From positions 496,001 through 560,000 of the forward strand of contig CAWGLR010000001.1 of assembly GCA_963823565.1 (NCBI GenBank): 64,000 bases of DNA, given 5' to 3'. The notes below the pieces were generated by a model. That model was not told the origin of the DNA and ran no database searches. It saw only the letters and a list, made by a program, of their open reading frames with translations. The translations under genes and the position numbers were made by a program. This document shows positions 8,819 through 18,344 of this stretch, piece after piece (position 1 is the first letter of the stretch; each line of letters starts with the position of its first letter). Source of the DNA: RHKX01 sp963823565 (GTDB lineage: Bacteria > Actinomycetota > Thermoleophilia > Solirubrobacterales > 70-9).

Positions 8819-10317
8819 GGCGCCGCCGTCGGGGGGAGCTGGCTGGGATCGCAGACGCCGTTGAGGTTGCCGCCGTCGAGGAACGGGTTGGAGCCGTCCG
8901 ACAGCAGCGCCGAGCCGGCGCCGGGGCAGCGGCGCAGGATGTTGCCGGGCGCCGTGTACTGCGTGTCGATGTCGTCGAACTGCGCGCCCGGATCCGTGTA
9001 CTGCGGCACGAGGTTGGCCGTGTCGGGCGTGAGCTGCTGGTTGTCGAAGATGTTCGCCGCCGCCGGCTGGACGCGCGCGTAGTGGCCGTTGCCGTCGTAG
9101 TTGGCGGTCGCGGCGCCGAACTTCCCGAGGAACTGGAGTAGGTCGGGCGCGTAGGGCCGCAGCTGGGAGATCTCCAGCTGGGAGTCGTCCATCGCCTCGA
9201 TCGTCGCCGGGAACGCGGTGCGGGCCTGGTCGCGAACGCCGGGCAGCGTCGCCAGCGCGTCGGCGAGGTCGTTGTTCGCACCCGGCAGGCGGACGACCTG
9301 CGAGAGGTCGCCGAAGACCGGCACGGCGTCCTCGGAGACGAGCCGGAGGCGGCGCAGGAACGGCGCCAGGTTCTTCGTCGCCGGGTAGGAGGCGGTGACG
9401 AGCGGGTCGAGGTCGTCGAGCGTCGCCCGGAGGTTGACGAAGGTGGTGTTCGCCTGGCGCAGCGTCGTCGGCAGCGCTGCCAGCGAGCGGTCGAGCTCCT
9501 CGTTGCGGTTGGAGATCGCCTGGAGGGTCCCGTTGGCGTTGGTGATCAGGTCGGTCAGGTCCTGGCGCCGGCTGGCGATCGCGTCGAACGCCTGCGAGCC
9601 GGAGACGAGCAGGCGGGAGAGGGCCGCGGAGTCGGCGGAGAGCTCGGCGAAGAGCTTCTCCGAGGTGCTGAAGGAGGGGTTGATGAACTTGTAGGCGCGG
9701 TTGGCGAGCTGCTGCTTGCCGGCGTAGACGGTCGCGTTGCCCTCGATGAACTTCTTCAGCGAGGTGCGCTGCTTGGCGCGGAAGACGTTGAAGAGCTGGT
9801 CGAGATCGACGGGCGCGGTGGTGTCGTCGCCGGTGATCGTCTCGCCCTCGGGGATCTCCTCGGCGTTGTTGGGGCCCATCGTCAGCGAGACGTAGCGGTT
9901 GGCGACGCCGGAGAGCGAGGTCGAGCGGATGACCGCCGTGGTCCCCTCCCGCAGCGGCTCCTCCATGGTCACGTTGACCGCCGCCTGGTTGTCCTCGGTG
10001 AGGTCGATCGAGTCGATGCTGCCGACGACCTGGCCCGCGACCAGCACCTGGTTGCCGGGGACGAGCTGGCCGCCGGTCTGGAAGAGCAGCGTGTACTTGT
10101 GGCCGGAGTCGGAGTTGAAGATCAGCGCCGCCGCCGCCGCGATCGCCACCACCGCGGCGAGGACGACGGCGATCCGAGCCGGCGTGCTGGCGCCGCGATC
10201 GCCCGCGGGGTCACGCGACTGACCGCTCGGGCCGCCGTCTCGATCCTCCTGATCGGCCCGCTCCGCGCGCGCCGCGTCCTCACGCTTTCTACCTACGGGC
10301 CTCAACCATCTCCTCAC
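8815..10317 (-). CDS. MCE-family lipid-transport protein (1st gene of operon)
   Basis: 500 residues. A charged cytoplasmic N-terminus of ~48 residues precedes the TM helix (about 49-67). The MCE domain follows (about 74-155; QVLVAGQVVGSIDSIDL, GVANRYVSLTMGP), then a long helical region and a tail with two Cys. First gene of the minus-strand operon; its TGA overlaps the next ATG (ATGA). No YrbE/MlaE permease or Mkl/MceG ATPase gene lies upstream, where they normally precede mceA; a TetR gene sits there instead. Confidence 0.87.
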   Translation of the reverse strand: MRRWLRPVGRKREDAARAERADQEDRDGGPSGQSRDPAGDRGASTPARIAVVLAAVVAIAAAAALIFNSDSGHKYTLLFQTGGQLVPGNQVLVAGQVVGSIDSIDLTEDNQAAVNVTMEEPLREGTTAVIRSTSLSGVANRYVSLTMGPNNAEEIPEGETITGDDTTAPVDLDQLFNVFRAKQRTSLKKFIEGNATVYAGKQQLANRAYKFINPSFSTSEKLFAELSADSAALSRLLVSGSQAFDAIASRRQDLTDLITNANGTLQAISNRNEELDRSLAALPTTLRQANTTFVNLRATLDDLDPLVTASYPATKNLAPFLRRLRLVSEDAVPVFGDLSQVVRLPGANNDLADALATLPGVRDQARTAFPATIEAMDDSQLEISQLRPYAPDLLQFLGKFGAATANYDGNGHYARVQPAAANIFDNQQLTPDTANLVPQYTDPGAQFDDIDTQYTAPGNILRRCPGAGSALLSDGSNPFLDGGNLNGVCDPSQLPPTAAP

Positions 10318-10380
10318 AGAGCCCCCCGAAGAGGGTCAGCCTACCGGGGACTGGGGCGACTCGTGTCGTTTGTCGCGGCT

Positions 10381-10400
10381 GCCTAACGTACGCCTAACGC
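10381..10400. promoter_or_regulatory. tandem GCCTAACG repeat upstream of mce operon
   Basis: Between tetR and the first mce gene, about 64 bp before its start codon, an 8-bp motif GCCTAACG occurs twice in direct orientation, separated by two bases. Position upstream of the first mce gene and directly downstream of tetR suggests an operator or promoter element. This is inference from position and repetition only. Confidence 0.35.
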
Positions 10401-10437
10401 GGCGTCGGAGGTGCCGGTCCGGGCATATCGCGGGTAT

Positions 10438-11055
10438 TCAACCGGCGCGGTCGGCGATCAGGAGGTGCCGCGCGGCCTCGCGGCCGGCGTCGAGGGCCTC
10501 CGTATGGTCGATCTCGGGGTCGGAGATCGCCTGCACTGCGAAGCCATCGGCGATCGCGAAGAGGCACCCGACGGTGGCCTCCGCGCCGAAGCGCAGCGAG
10601 ATGACGCCCTCGCGGTCCTTGCCCTCGAGCGCGGTGGCGACGTGGCCGCGGGTCCTGCGGAACATCTCGGCGACCTCGCGCTGGATCTCAGGATGGCGGC
10701 GGCCCGCCGTGAACAGCTCGAACAGGAGGGCGAAGAACCCCGGCTCGTTCTCGATCAGGTCGAGCAGGCTGGAGACGAGGACGTCCATGACCTCGTCCGC
10801 GGTCGACGCCGCCGAGAGCGGCTCGTCGAGCCGGGCGACGCGGATCTCGCTGTCGCGGCGGACGACCTCGACCAGCAGCCGCTCCTTGGTGCCGAAGTAG
10901 TAGTGGAGGAGGCCGCGGCTGACCCCGGCCTCGGCGGCGACGCGCTCGAAGGTCGCTCCGGCGATCCCCCGCGACGCGACGGAGTAGCGCATCGCGTCGA
11001 CGATGCGGCTCGCGCGCTCGCCGCCGAGCTCGCGGCCGGCGGCGCCGGTGCTCAT
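10438..11055 (-). CDS. TetR/AcrR-family transcriptional regulator
   Basis: 205 residues. N-terminal helix-turn-helix about residues 20-65 with the classic TetR signature (ATFERVAAEAGVSRGLLHYYF, read with the preceding SVASRGI). The C-terminal ligand-binding helical domain follows. Co-directional with and just upstream of the mce operon (about 120 bp gap), so likely its regulator; mce operons are often controlled by TetR or GntR repressors responding to acyl-CoA or lipids. Start ATG at 11055; a GTG two codons earlier is possible. Confidence 0.9.
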   Translation of the reverse strand: MSTGAAGRELGGERASRIVDAMRYSVASRGIAGATFERVAAEAGVSRGLLHYYFGTKERLLVEVVRRDSEIRVARLDEPLSAASTADEVMDVLVSSLLDLIENEPGFFALLFELFTAGRRHPEIQREVAEMFRRTRGHVATALEGKDREGVISLRFGAEATVGCLFAIADGFAVQAISDPEIDHTEALDAGREAARHLLIADRAG

Positions 11056-11140
11056 CGGCACGGGTCCCGGAAAGCGCGAGGGGACGCCACCCGCAGGCGG
11101 CGTCCCCCGGCAGTCGGCTGAGGCCTCAGGGAAGCAGCGG

Positions 11141-11596
11141 CTAGGCCGGGGTCGTCTCGCCCGCGGCCGGTGCCGTCGTCGTCGAGGTGTATTCGAACTC
11201 CTCCTCGGCCCCGAAGAGCTGGTCGAGGACCTTCTTGCGCAGGTCCTCGCTGACGGCCAGCGCGATGAGCGCGCCGATGATGGCGATCAGCAGCAGCTTC
11301 GCGAAGCCGTGGCCGCTCTTCTTCTCGGGCTCGCGCAGCGCCTCGGATGCGGCGCGGAGCGACTCGCTCGCGTTGCGGAGGTCCTTCTGCAGCTTCTTGT
11401 CCTCGAGAACGTCCGAGGGGCGCTTGGCACCGGAGGCGCGCTCGTAGGCGTGGCGGCCGGCCTCGTAGGCCTCGCGCAGGTTGTCGCGCAGATCCTCGTC
11501 GTCGATCAGACGCTGCACGTACGGCCGCGCGGTCTCGGCTCGCTTCTTCGCCGCCTTCGCGCCGGCCTTGCCGGCGATCTTCTTCTTGCTCGCCAT
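11141..11596 (-). CDS. small membrane protein, unknown function
   Basis: 151 residues. Lys/Ala-rich basic N-terminus, a charged helical middle (about 25-90), one TM helix (about 99-115, FAKLLLIAIIGALIALAV), then an acidic segment and a Thr/Ala-rich end. Layout resembles YtxH-like or other actinobacterial general membrane proteins, but I do not recognise a family. Single gene, separated by about 80 bp from tetR and 170 bp from lon. Confidence 0.7.
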   Translation of the reverse strand: MASKKKIAGKAGAKAAKKRAETARPYVQRLIDDEDLRDNLREAYEAGRHAYERASGAKRPSDVLEDKKLQKDLRNASESLRAASEALREPEKKSGHGFAKLLLIAIIGALIALAVSEDLRKKVLDQLFGAEEEFEYTSTTTAPAAGETTPA

Positions 11597-11766
11597 AGGT
11601 TTCTCTGCTCCTCTCGGGGGTCCCTGGGACGCTTCCCGCCAGCATAAACCTCAAACGGAGAGGGGCTCTGGTCGCGGCCGTTCGGCGCGGGCTTCCGTCG
11701 CGGCGGGCGGGGCCGTAGCCGTGCGGGGGAAGGAGCGGGCGCTGGAGGGCTGGGTGGACGCGGCTG

Positions 11767-14214
11767 CTAGCTGCCCGCGGCCCGCTTACGCCGCCGCGGC
11801 GGCTCGAGCGCGACCTCGAGCGCCTCGCGGACGTCGGTGACGTAGGCGAACTCGAGCCCGCGGCGCTCGTGCTCGGGGATCTCGAGGATCTCGCCCTCGT
11901 TGCGGTCGGGGGCGATCACCCGCTTGATCCCGGCCCGCTGGGCGGCGAGCGACTTCTCCTTCAGGCCGCCGACCGGCAGCACCTGGCCCGAGAGCGTGAT
12001 CTCGCCGGTCATCGCGACGTCGTTGCGCGCCGGCCGGCCGCTGAGCAGCGACATCAGCGCGACCGTCATCGCGACGCCCGCCGACGGCCCGTCCTTCGGC
12101 ACCGCCCCCGCCGGGACGTGGAGGTGGATGTCGTGGGTCGCGAACCAGGTCTTGTCGAGGTCCGGCAGCAGCTCCTCGACCTCGCCGCGGATCAGCGACA
12201 GCGCCGCCTGGGCGGACTCCCGCATCACGTCGCCGAGCTGGCCGGTGATCGTCAGCCGGCCCGAGCCCGGCATCGAGGTCGCCTCGATGAACAGGACCTC
12301 GCCGCCGACCGGGGTCCAGGCGAGCCCGGTCGCGACGCCGGGGCGGCTCGTCCGCCGGCGCGCCTCGGAGAAGACAAGGCGGCGGCCGAGCAGCTCGCGC
12401 GCCCGCTTGGCGGAGATCGACCCCTTCGGCTTGCGCCCCTCGGCGATCTCGCGCGCGATCTTCCGGCAGACCGTCCCGATCTGGCGCTCGAGGTTGCGGA
12501 CGCCGGCCTCGCGCGTGTACTCCTCGATGATCGCCTTCAGAGCCGCGTCGGCGAAGCGGGCCTGACCGGACTTGAGACCGTTCTCCCTGACCTGCCGCGG
12601 GACGAGGTAGCGCTTGGCGATGTGCAGCTTCTCGTCGACCGTGTAGCCGGAGAGCTGGATCACCTCCATCCGGTCGCGCAGCGCCGGCGGGATCGGGTCG
12701 AGGACGTTCGCGGTCGCGATGAAGATGACGTCGGAGAGGTCGAAGTCGAGGTCGAGGTAGTGGTCGCGGAACGAGTCGTTCTGCGCCGGGTCGAGGACCT
12801 CGAGCATCGCGCTGGCCGGGTCGCCGCGGAAGTCGGCGCCCATCTTGTCGATCTCGTCGATCATGAACAGCGGGTTGCGGGAGCCGGCGTCGCGGAGCGC
12901 CCGGATGATCGTCCCCGGCATCGCGCCGACGTAGGTGCGGCGGTGCCCGCGGATCTCGGCCTCGTCGCGGACGCCGCCGACCGAGATGCGCTCGAAGTTG
13001 CGGCCGAGCGCCTTGCCGATCGAGCGGCCGAGGCTCGTCTTGCCGACGCCCGGAGGGCCGACGAAGCAGAGGATCGGGCCGCTGGAGTCCGGGTTGAGCC
13101 GGCGGACGGCCAGGTACTCGAGGATGCGGTCCTTGACGAGCTCGAGGTCGTAGTGGTCCTCGTCGAGGATCTCGCGGGCGTGGTCGATGTCGAGGTCGTC
13201 CTCGGTCTCGGCGTTCCACGGCAGGTCGACCAGCCATTCGAGGTAGGTGCGGATGACGCCGTACTCGGCGGCCGCCGGGGGCAGGCGCTCGAGCCGGCCG
13301 AGCTCGCGGTCGGCGGCCTTCTGCGCCTTCTCCGGGAGCGCCGCCGCCTCGATCCGCTCGCGCAGCTCGTTGATCTCGGCCTGTTGCTCGTCGCCCTCGC
13401 CGAGCTCCTCCTGGATCGCCCGCAGCTGCTCGCGCAGGTAGTACTCGCGCTGGCCCTTCTCGATCCCCTCCTGGACCTGGGACTGGATCCGGGTGCCGAG
13501 CTGGACGACCTCGAGCTCGCGGGCGAGGATCTCCGAGAGCCGGCGCAGCCGGGCGCGGACGTCGACCTGCTCGAGCAGCTCCTGCTTCTCGGCCGTCGAG
13601 ATCCGCAGGGCGCCCGCGATCAGGTGGGCGAGCGCCGACGGGTCCTCGACGTTGGTGACCGCGAGCTGGAGCTCCTCGGGGAGGTAGGGGATGTCTTCGA
13701 TGATCTCGCTGAAGGTGCGCTGGACGTTGCCCATCAGCGCCTGCAGCTCGGGGCCCTCCTCGACGACGTCGGGCATGTCCTCGACGCGGGCGATCAGATA
13801 CGGCTCGGTCGCGACGAAGTCGCCGATCCGCACCCGGTGGGTCCCCTGGACGAGGATCCGGATCGAGCCGTCGGGGACCTTCATCATCCGCGCGACGAAG
13901 CCGGCGACGCCGACGTCCTCGAGCTGGTCGGCCCCGGGCTCCTCGACGTCGGAGTCCTTGGAGGCGACGAGCGCCAGCGCCCGGTCGCCGGAGAGGATCG
14001 CGTCGATCAGGCGGATCGACCGCTCCTGGCCGACCGCCAGCGGGGTCAGCGTGCCGGGGTAGGTGACCATGTCGCGCAGCGGCAGGACCGGCAGCGCGGC
14101 CGGCAGCTCGCCGCGGTCGTGAGGCTCCTCGAAGCCCTCCGCGGTCACGACCTGCAGGCCCGACGGCGACGACATCCCGGACTCGCCGCCGAGCGGAAGG
14201 ATGGAATCGCTCAT
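11767..14214 (-). CDS. lon: Lon ATP-dependent protease
   Basis: 815 residues, normal for bacterial Lon (LonA). N-terminal substrate-binding LON domain about 38-235 (LPVLPLRDMVTYPG), coiled-coil linker, AAA+ module with Walker A GPPGVGKTSL and Walker B FMIDEIDK. The C-terminal protease domain carries the Ser-Lys dyad: Ser in KDGPSAGVAM and Lys in GLKEKSLAAQRAG. Cytosolic quality-control protease degrading misfolded and regulatory proteins. It overlaps the hsp20 gene by 4 bp (ATGA), so chaperone and protease are co-translated. Confidence 0.97.
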   Translation of the reverse strand: MSDSILPLGGESGMSSPSGLQVVTAEGFEEPHDRGELPAALPVLPLRDMVTYPGTLTPLAVGQERSIRLIDAILSGDRALALVASKDSDVEEPGADQLEDVGVAGFVARMMKVPDGSIRILVQGTHRVRIGDFVATEPYLIARVEDMPDVVEEGPELQALMGNVQRTFSEIIEDIPYLPEELQLAVTNVEDPSALAHLIAGALRISTAEKQELLEQVDVRARLRRLSEILARELEVVQLGTRIQSQVQEGIEKGQREYYLREQLRAIQEELGEGDEQQAEINELRERIEAAALPEKAQKAADRELGRLERLPPAAAEYGVIRTYLEWLVDLPWNAETEDDLDIDHAREILDEDHYDLELVKDRILEYLAVRRLNPDSSGPILCFVGPPGVGKTSLGRSIGKALGRNFERISVGGVRDEAEIRGHRRTYVGAMPGTIIRALRDAGSRNPLFMIDEIDKMGADFRGDPASAMLEVLDPAQNDSFRDHYLDLDFDLSDVIFIATANVLDPIPPALRDRMEVIQLSGYTVDEKLHIAKRYLVPRQVRENGLKSGQARFADAALKAIIEEYTREAGVRNLERQIGTVCRKIAREIAEGRKPKGSISAKRARELLGRRLVFSEARRRTSRPGVATGLAWTPVGGEVLFIEATSMPGSGRLTITGQLGDVMRESAQAALSLIRGEVEELLPDLDKTWFATHDIHLHVPAGAVPKDGPSAGVAMTVALMSLLSGRPARNDVAMTGEITLSGQVLPVGGLKEKSLAAQRAGIKRVIAPDRNEGEILEIPEHERRGLEFAYVTDVREALEVALEPPRRRKRAAGS

Positions 14215-14678
14215 CGCGCCTGTTCGCCGGGCCGGTCGATGGGCACCCTGTGCCCGGGATCGGGGAGCCGCACCGGCAGCTCGACCCGCAGCAGGCCCTC
14301 CTCGTAGGACGCCCGCGCCCGCTCGGCGTCGACGTCCACACCGAGCTCGATCGCCCGCCGGAACGCGCCGGTCGGGATCTCGACCTGCTGATAGGCCCGC
14401 CCCTCCGTCTTCCGCACCGCCCGCGAGCCCGAGATCACCAGCGTCCGCCCCGCCACCTCGAGGCTGACCCCGTCGGGATCGACCCCGGCCAGGTCCGCGG
14501 TGACGACCGCCTTCGGGCCGTCTCCCCCCTCGTCCTTGGCGTAGAACACGTCGACCCGCGGCGAGAACCCGGTGCCCTGCCGGCGCACCGTCGCGGCATC
14601 CCAGTCGTCGCCGAGGAGCTCGTCCATCTCCCGGCGCATCCGCTCGATGTTCAGCAGCAGTGTCCGCCTACCGGCCAT
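14211..14678 (-). CDS. Hsp20/alpha-crystallin small heat-shock protein
   Basis: 155 residues. Alpha-crystallin domain about 42-135 (VDVFYAKDEGG, AVVTADLAGVDPDGVSLEV, LVISGSR, AYQQVEIPTGAFRRAIEL) and a short C-terminal tail (LPVRLPDPGHRVPI) supplying an I/V-x-I/V-like motif. It should hold unfolding proteins for refolding or for Lon, whose gene overlaps its stop codon. I see no obvious CIRCE or HAIR element in the ~30 bp upstream. Confidence 0.92.
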   Translation of the reverse strand: MAGRRTLLLNIERMRREMDELLGDDWDAATVRRQGTGFSPRVDVFYAKDEGGDGPKAVVTADLAGVDPDGVSLEVAGRTLVISGSRAVRKTEGRAYQQVEIPTGAFRRAIELGVDVDAERARASYEEGLLRVELPVRLPDPGHRVPIDRPGEQAR

Positions 14679-14712
14679 CGGGGCGTGAGGTTACCCGGGG
14701 CGGTGAACCGGC

Positions 14713-15474
14713 TCAGACCTCGAACGTCCCGCCCTGCGAGGCGACCTCGACCTCGCCGCCGTAGGCCTCGGCCGCGAGCCGCTGGACCGCGGCGAGGTCC
14801 AGCTCGTCGGAGACGTGGGTGAGCACGAGGCGGCGGGCGCCGGCCTCGCGGGCGAGGCGGCCGGCCTGCTCGGCGGTCATGTGCACCTCCTCGCCGCCGT
14901 GGCCGCCGGCGCCGAGGGTCGCCTCGGCGACGAGGATGTCGGCGTCGCGGGCGGCGTCGGTGAGCTCGCGGGAGTAGCGGCCGTCGGCGCCGAAGACGAT
15001 CCGGCCGCCGCTGGGGGAGGTGAGCTCGATCGCGTGGGTGGGCCCGATGTGCGGGACCGGATGGCTGCGGACGGCGATGCCGTCCACCTCGCGCTCGTCG
15101 GTCGGCTCGTACTCCTCGAGGCGGAAGGCGTCGAGGATCAGCTCCTCGTCGCCCCAGGTCCCGGCGAGGCGGCGCAGGAAGTCGCCGGCGCCGAGCGGCG
15201 CGATCAGCCGCGGGCGGGCGCCGCTCGCCTGGCCGGCGGGCCCGAGGGTGAGCGCGTAGGCGAACGAGACGAGGTCGAGGGTGTGGTCGCCGTGGAGGTG
15301 GGTGATCACGACGGCGTCGACGGCGGCGTAGGGGACGCGCTCGCGGAGCTTCCCGAACGCGCCGTTGCCGCAGTCGACGACGAGGGTCGTATCGCCGTCG
15401 GTGACGAGGTAGCTGCTGCACGCTCCGCCGGCATCCGACCAGGCGGGCGACTTGCCGAGGATCGTGAGCCGCAT
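14713..15474 (-). CDS. metallo-beta-lactamase-fold hydrolase (RNase Z/ElaC-like)
   Basis: 253 residues. N-terminal MRLTILGKSPAW, metal motif THLHGDH (about residues 60-66), distal His at PVPHIGP, Asp in FGADGRYS, and His in LTHVSDE give a full di-zinc site. The overall plan is close to short ElaC/RNase-Z-like and phosphodiesterase-like MBL proteins, but no flexible-arm exosite is evident, so tRNA processing is not claimed. Divergent from the acyl-CoA dehydrogenase gene with a 53-bp shared promoter region. Confidence 0.85.
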   Translation of the reverse strand: MRLTILGKSPAWSDAGGACSSYLVTDGDTTLVVDCGNGAFGKLRERVPYAAVDAVVITHLHGDHTLDLVSFAYALTLGPAGQASGARPRLIAPLGAGDFLRRLAGTWGDEELILDAFRLEEYEPTDEREVDGIAVRSHPVPHIGPTHAIELTSPSGGRIVFGADGRYSRELTDAARDADILVAEATLGAGGHGGEEVHMTAEQAGRLAREAGARRLVLTHVSDELDLAAVQRLAAEAYGGEVEVASQGGTFEV

Positions 15475-15527
15475 CGGCCTGCAATCTAACCTTCCGGAGT
15501 GAACTTGGATCCGAGCAAGGAGCGGAA

Positions 15528-17428
15528 GTGGCCACAGCGGAAGTGACGGAGAAGGAAGCAAGGCAGGTCGCCGAGGAGGCGCGCGAGGCCGAGTGGAAGC
15601 TGCCGAGCTTCGGCAAGGAGCTCTTCATGGGCGACTTCCGGCTCGACCTGATCCACCCGCAGCCGAAGCTCGACGCCGCCGCGACCGAGAAGGGCGAGAA
15701 GTTCCTCGCCGGGCTGACCGCCTTCCTCGAGCGCGAGGTCGACCCGCTCGAGATCGAGCGCGAGGCGAAGGTGCCCGACCACGTGATGAAGGGCCTGCAG
15801 GAGCTCGGCGCCTTCGGCATGAAGGTGCCCGAGGAGTACGGCGGGCTCGGGCTCTCGCAGATCTACTACAACCGCGCCCTGGCGATCACCGGCGTCTGGC
15901 ACGCGGCGCTGTCGACGCTGCTCTCCGCCCACCAGTCGATCGGGCTCGCCCAGCCGCTGCTGCTGTTCGGCTCCGAGGAGCAGAAGCGCGAGTGGCTGCC
16001 GAAGGTCTCGACCGACCACGTCTCCGCCTTCCTGCTGACCGAGCCCGACGTCGGCTCCGACCCCGCCCGCCTCGGGACGACGGCGACGCCGACCGAGGAC
16101 GGCTCCGGCTACAGGCTCGACGGCCGCAAGCTCTGGGCGACCAACGGCGTCATCGCCGACGTCGTCATCGTCATGGCGAAGGTGCCGAAGGGCGAGGGGC
16201 TGAACGGAGGCCGCGGCGGCATCAGCGCCTTCATCCTCCCGACCGACACCGAGGGCGTCACGGTCGAGCACCGCAACGCGTTCATGGGCCTGCGCGGGAT
16301 CGAGAACTCGGTCACGCAGCTCGACGAACGTGTTCGTCCCGAAGGAGAACCTCGTCGGCGCGCGAGGGCGAGGGACTGAAGATCGCGCTGACCACGCTCA
16401 ACACCGGCCGCCTGGCGCTGCCGGCGATCTGCGCCGGCGTCGCCAAGTGGGCGACCAAGGTCGCGCGCGAGTTCGCCTCCGAGCGGGTCCAGTGGGGTCA
16501 GCCGGTCGGCAAGCACGACGCGGTCGCGCAGAAGATCGCGTTCCTCGCCGGCAGCGCGTTCGGGCTCGAGGCGATGCTCGACGTCTCCTCCCGCCTGGCC
16601 GACGAGAAGCGCAACGACATCCGCATCGAGGCGGCGATCGCCAAGCTCTACGGCTCCGAGCTGGGCTGGCAGGTCACCGACGAGCTGATGCAGATCCGCG
16701 GCGGCCGCGGCTACGAGACCGCCGAGTCGCTGAAGGCGCGCGGCGAGAAGCCGGTGCCGGTCGAGCAGGCGATGCGCGACATGCGGATCAACCGGACCTT
16801 CGAGGGGTCGTCGGAGATCATGCACCTGCTGATCGCCCGCGAGGCCGTCGACAAGCACCTCGAGGTCGCCGGGGAGATCCTCGAGGGCGAGGGCGGGCTC
16901 GGCGAGAAGGCCAAGCTCGCGGTCGGGGCCTCCCAGTTCTACGCCGGCTGGCTGCCGAAGCTCGCGGTCGGCAAGGGGCAGAACCCGTCCTCGTACGAGG
17001 AGTTCGGACCGCTGGCCAAGCACCTCCGGTTCGCCGAGCGCAACTCGCGGAAGCTCGCGCGCTCGACGTTCTGGGGCATGAGCCGCTGGCAGGCCGGCCT
17101 CGAGAAGCGGCAGTCGTTCCTCGGCCGGATCGTCGACATCGGCGCCGAGCTGTTCGCGATCGCCTCGGCGGTCGTCTACGCCGACACGCTCCAGCGCGAG
17201 CACCCGGAGCGGGCCGCGGAGGCGCGCGAGCTGGCCGACCTGTTCTGCCTGCAGGCGCGACGCCGGGTCGAGGCGCTGTTCCACTCGCTGTGGTTCAACG
17301 ACGACGACGCCGGCTACGCCGCCGCGATGGCCGTGCTCGACGGCCGCCACAAGTGGATCGAGGAGGGCATCTCGGACCCCGGCGATCGCGTCGACTCCGA
17401 CGCCGCGCCCTCCTCCTCCGGCGAGTAG
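15528..17428 (+). pseudogene. long-chain acyl-CoA dehydrogenase, two apparent frameshifts
   Basis: About 633 residues when frames are joined: MATAEVTEKE... to about 16326, a short middle frame (NVFVPKENLVG), and the last frame from REGEGLKIAL onward. Two extra G bases (near 16326 and 16357) explain it. N-terminal helical domain, FAD-binding beta domain (FLLTEPDVGSD, WATNGVIADVVIVMAK), C-terminal helical domain (QIRGGRGYET, RTFEGSSEIM) plus a ~190-residue C-terminal extension as in VLCAD-type enzymes. First step of fatty-acid beta-oxidation. The rest is intact with normal codon use, so an assembly error is plausible. Confidence 0.85.
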
Positions 17429-17441
17429 CGGGGAGCCGGCG

Positions 17442-17882
17442 GTGGGCTACAGACGGCTTGCCGCCGGCGACCAGTTCTGGCGGCGCTCGAACCAGATGGG
17501 CGTCCTGAACACCGACCTCGCCGGGCAGCTCGAGGCGTCGAAGCTGGGCGCGCGGATGTGGCGGCTCGAGCCGGGCCAGGCCTCGACGAAGCACCGGCAC
17601 CCGACCCAGGAGGAGCTCTACGTGGTGCTCGAGGGGAGGGGGCGGATCCGGATCGACGGCGAGGTGCTCGACCTGGAGCCGATGGACGCGCTGCTGGTCG
17701 AGCCGGAGAGCGTGCGGCAGCCGTTCAACGACACCGAGACGGACGCGCTCTGGCTCGTCGTCGGGGCTCCGCCCGAGGACGTCACCAGCACGCTCGAGAT
17801 GTCGGCCGAGCAGCTCGAGCTCATGTACCCCGACGGGCCGAAGGCGCTGCCGCCCGAGCTCGGCGGCGGCCAGGCCGACTGA
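17442..17882 (+). CDS. cupin-domain protein
   Basis: 146 residues from a GTG start 13 bp after the acyl-CoA dehydrogenase stop. Single cupin_2 barrel: motif 1 is KHRHPTQEELYVVLEGRG with His, His, Glu metal ligands; motif 2 is around PMDALLVEPESVRQPFN where the usual His is replaced by Gln/Arg. Such proteins are small-molecule isomerases, dioxygenases or sensors; the missing fourth ligand makes catalysis uncertain. Likely co-transcribed with the upstream gene. Confidence 0.85.
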   Translation: MGYRRLAAGDQFWRRSNQMGVLNTDLAGQLEASKLGARMWRLEPGQASTKHRHPTQEELYVVLEGRGRIRIDGEVLDLEPMDALLVEPESVRQPFNDTETDALWLVVGAPPEDVTSTLEMSAEQLELMYPDGPKALPPELGGGQAD

Positions 17883-17885
17883 CGG

Positions 17886-18116
17886 TCAGGCGGCGACGGC
17901 TTCGGGCGCCAGGGTCGCGGCGCCGCCCTCGACCAGGAGCATCGGCTGCTGCGGCGGGACCAGGCCCTGCGGAGTGTCCGGCCGGTAGGTGCTGCAGGGA
18001 GAGCCGAGCTCGAGCGCGCAGAGCATCCGGCAGCCGAAGAAGCACGTGTCGCAGCTGGGCTTGACGCGGCTGCGGCGCGGCTTGGCGGGTGCGGCTGAGA
18101 CGGACTTCCTGGGCAA
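17886..18116 (-). CDS. small Cys-rich protein
   Basis: 76 residues. I choose a TTG start at 18116 because AGGAG lies 7 nt upstream; the ATG 51 bp further up has no such site. Basic N-terminus, then CDTCFFGCRMLCAL and PCSTYRP, giving five Cys in ~25 residues, followed by a hydrophobic/acidic tail. The Cys spacing suggests a metal-binding or disulfide-rich peptide. It is convergent with the cupin gene, 4 bp between stops. Function unknown. Confidence 0.6.
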   Translation of the reverse strand: MPRKSVSAAPAKPRRSRVKPSCDTCFFGCRMLCALELGSPCSTYRPDTPQGLVPPQQPMLLVEGGAATLAPEAVAA

Positions 18117-18344
18117 CTTCTCTCCTGATTGGGTCGTTGGTTGTGAACGGCCTGTGAAACATGGCACCGGCGCGGCGGCCGCGTCGGCCCTCGACCCGCA
18201 AACAGCGGGTTCGGCGGCTGCGAGGTCTTGTCCGCAAAACCCGGGTTCGCGGGATCGGCCTCTGCAATTTGCGGCCGGCTACGGATACGGGTTCGCCGTG
18301 CGACGGGTTTGAAGCCCGGCCGGGCGGGTCCTAAACTGGTTGCG

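Noticed and set aside
11786..14341. Very long ORFs antisense or out of frame to lon, dnaX, mce and lysC
   Set aside because: Arg/Pro/Ala/Gly-rich shadow frames typical of high-GC DNA; the overlapping frames have recognised domains and normal GC3.
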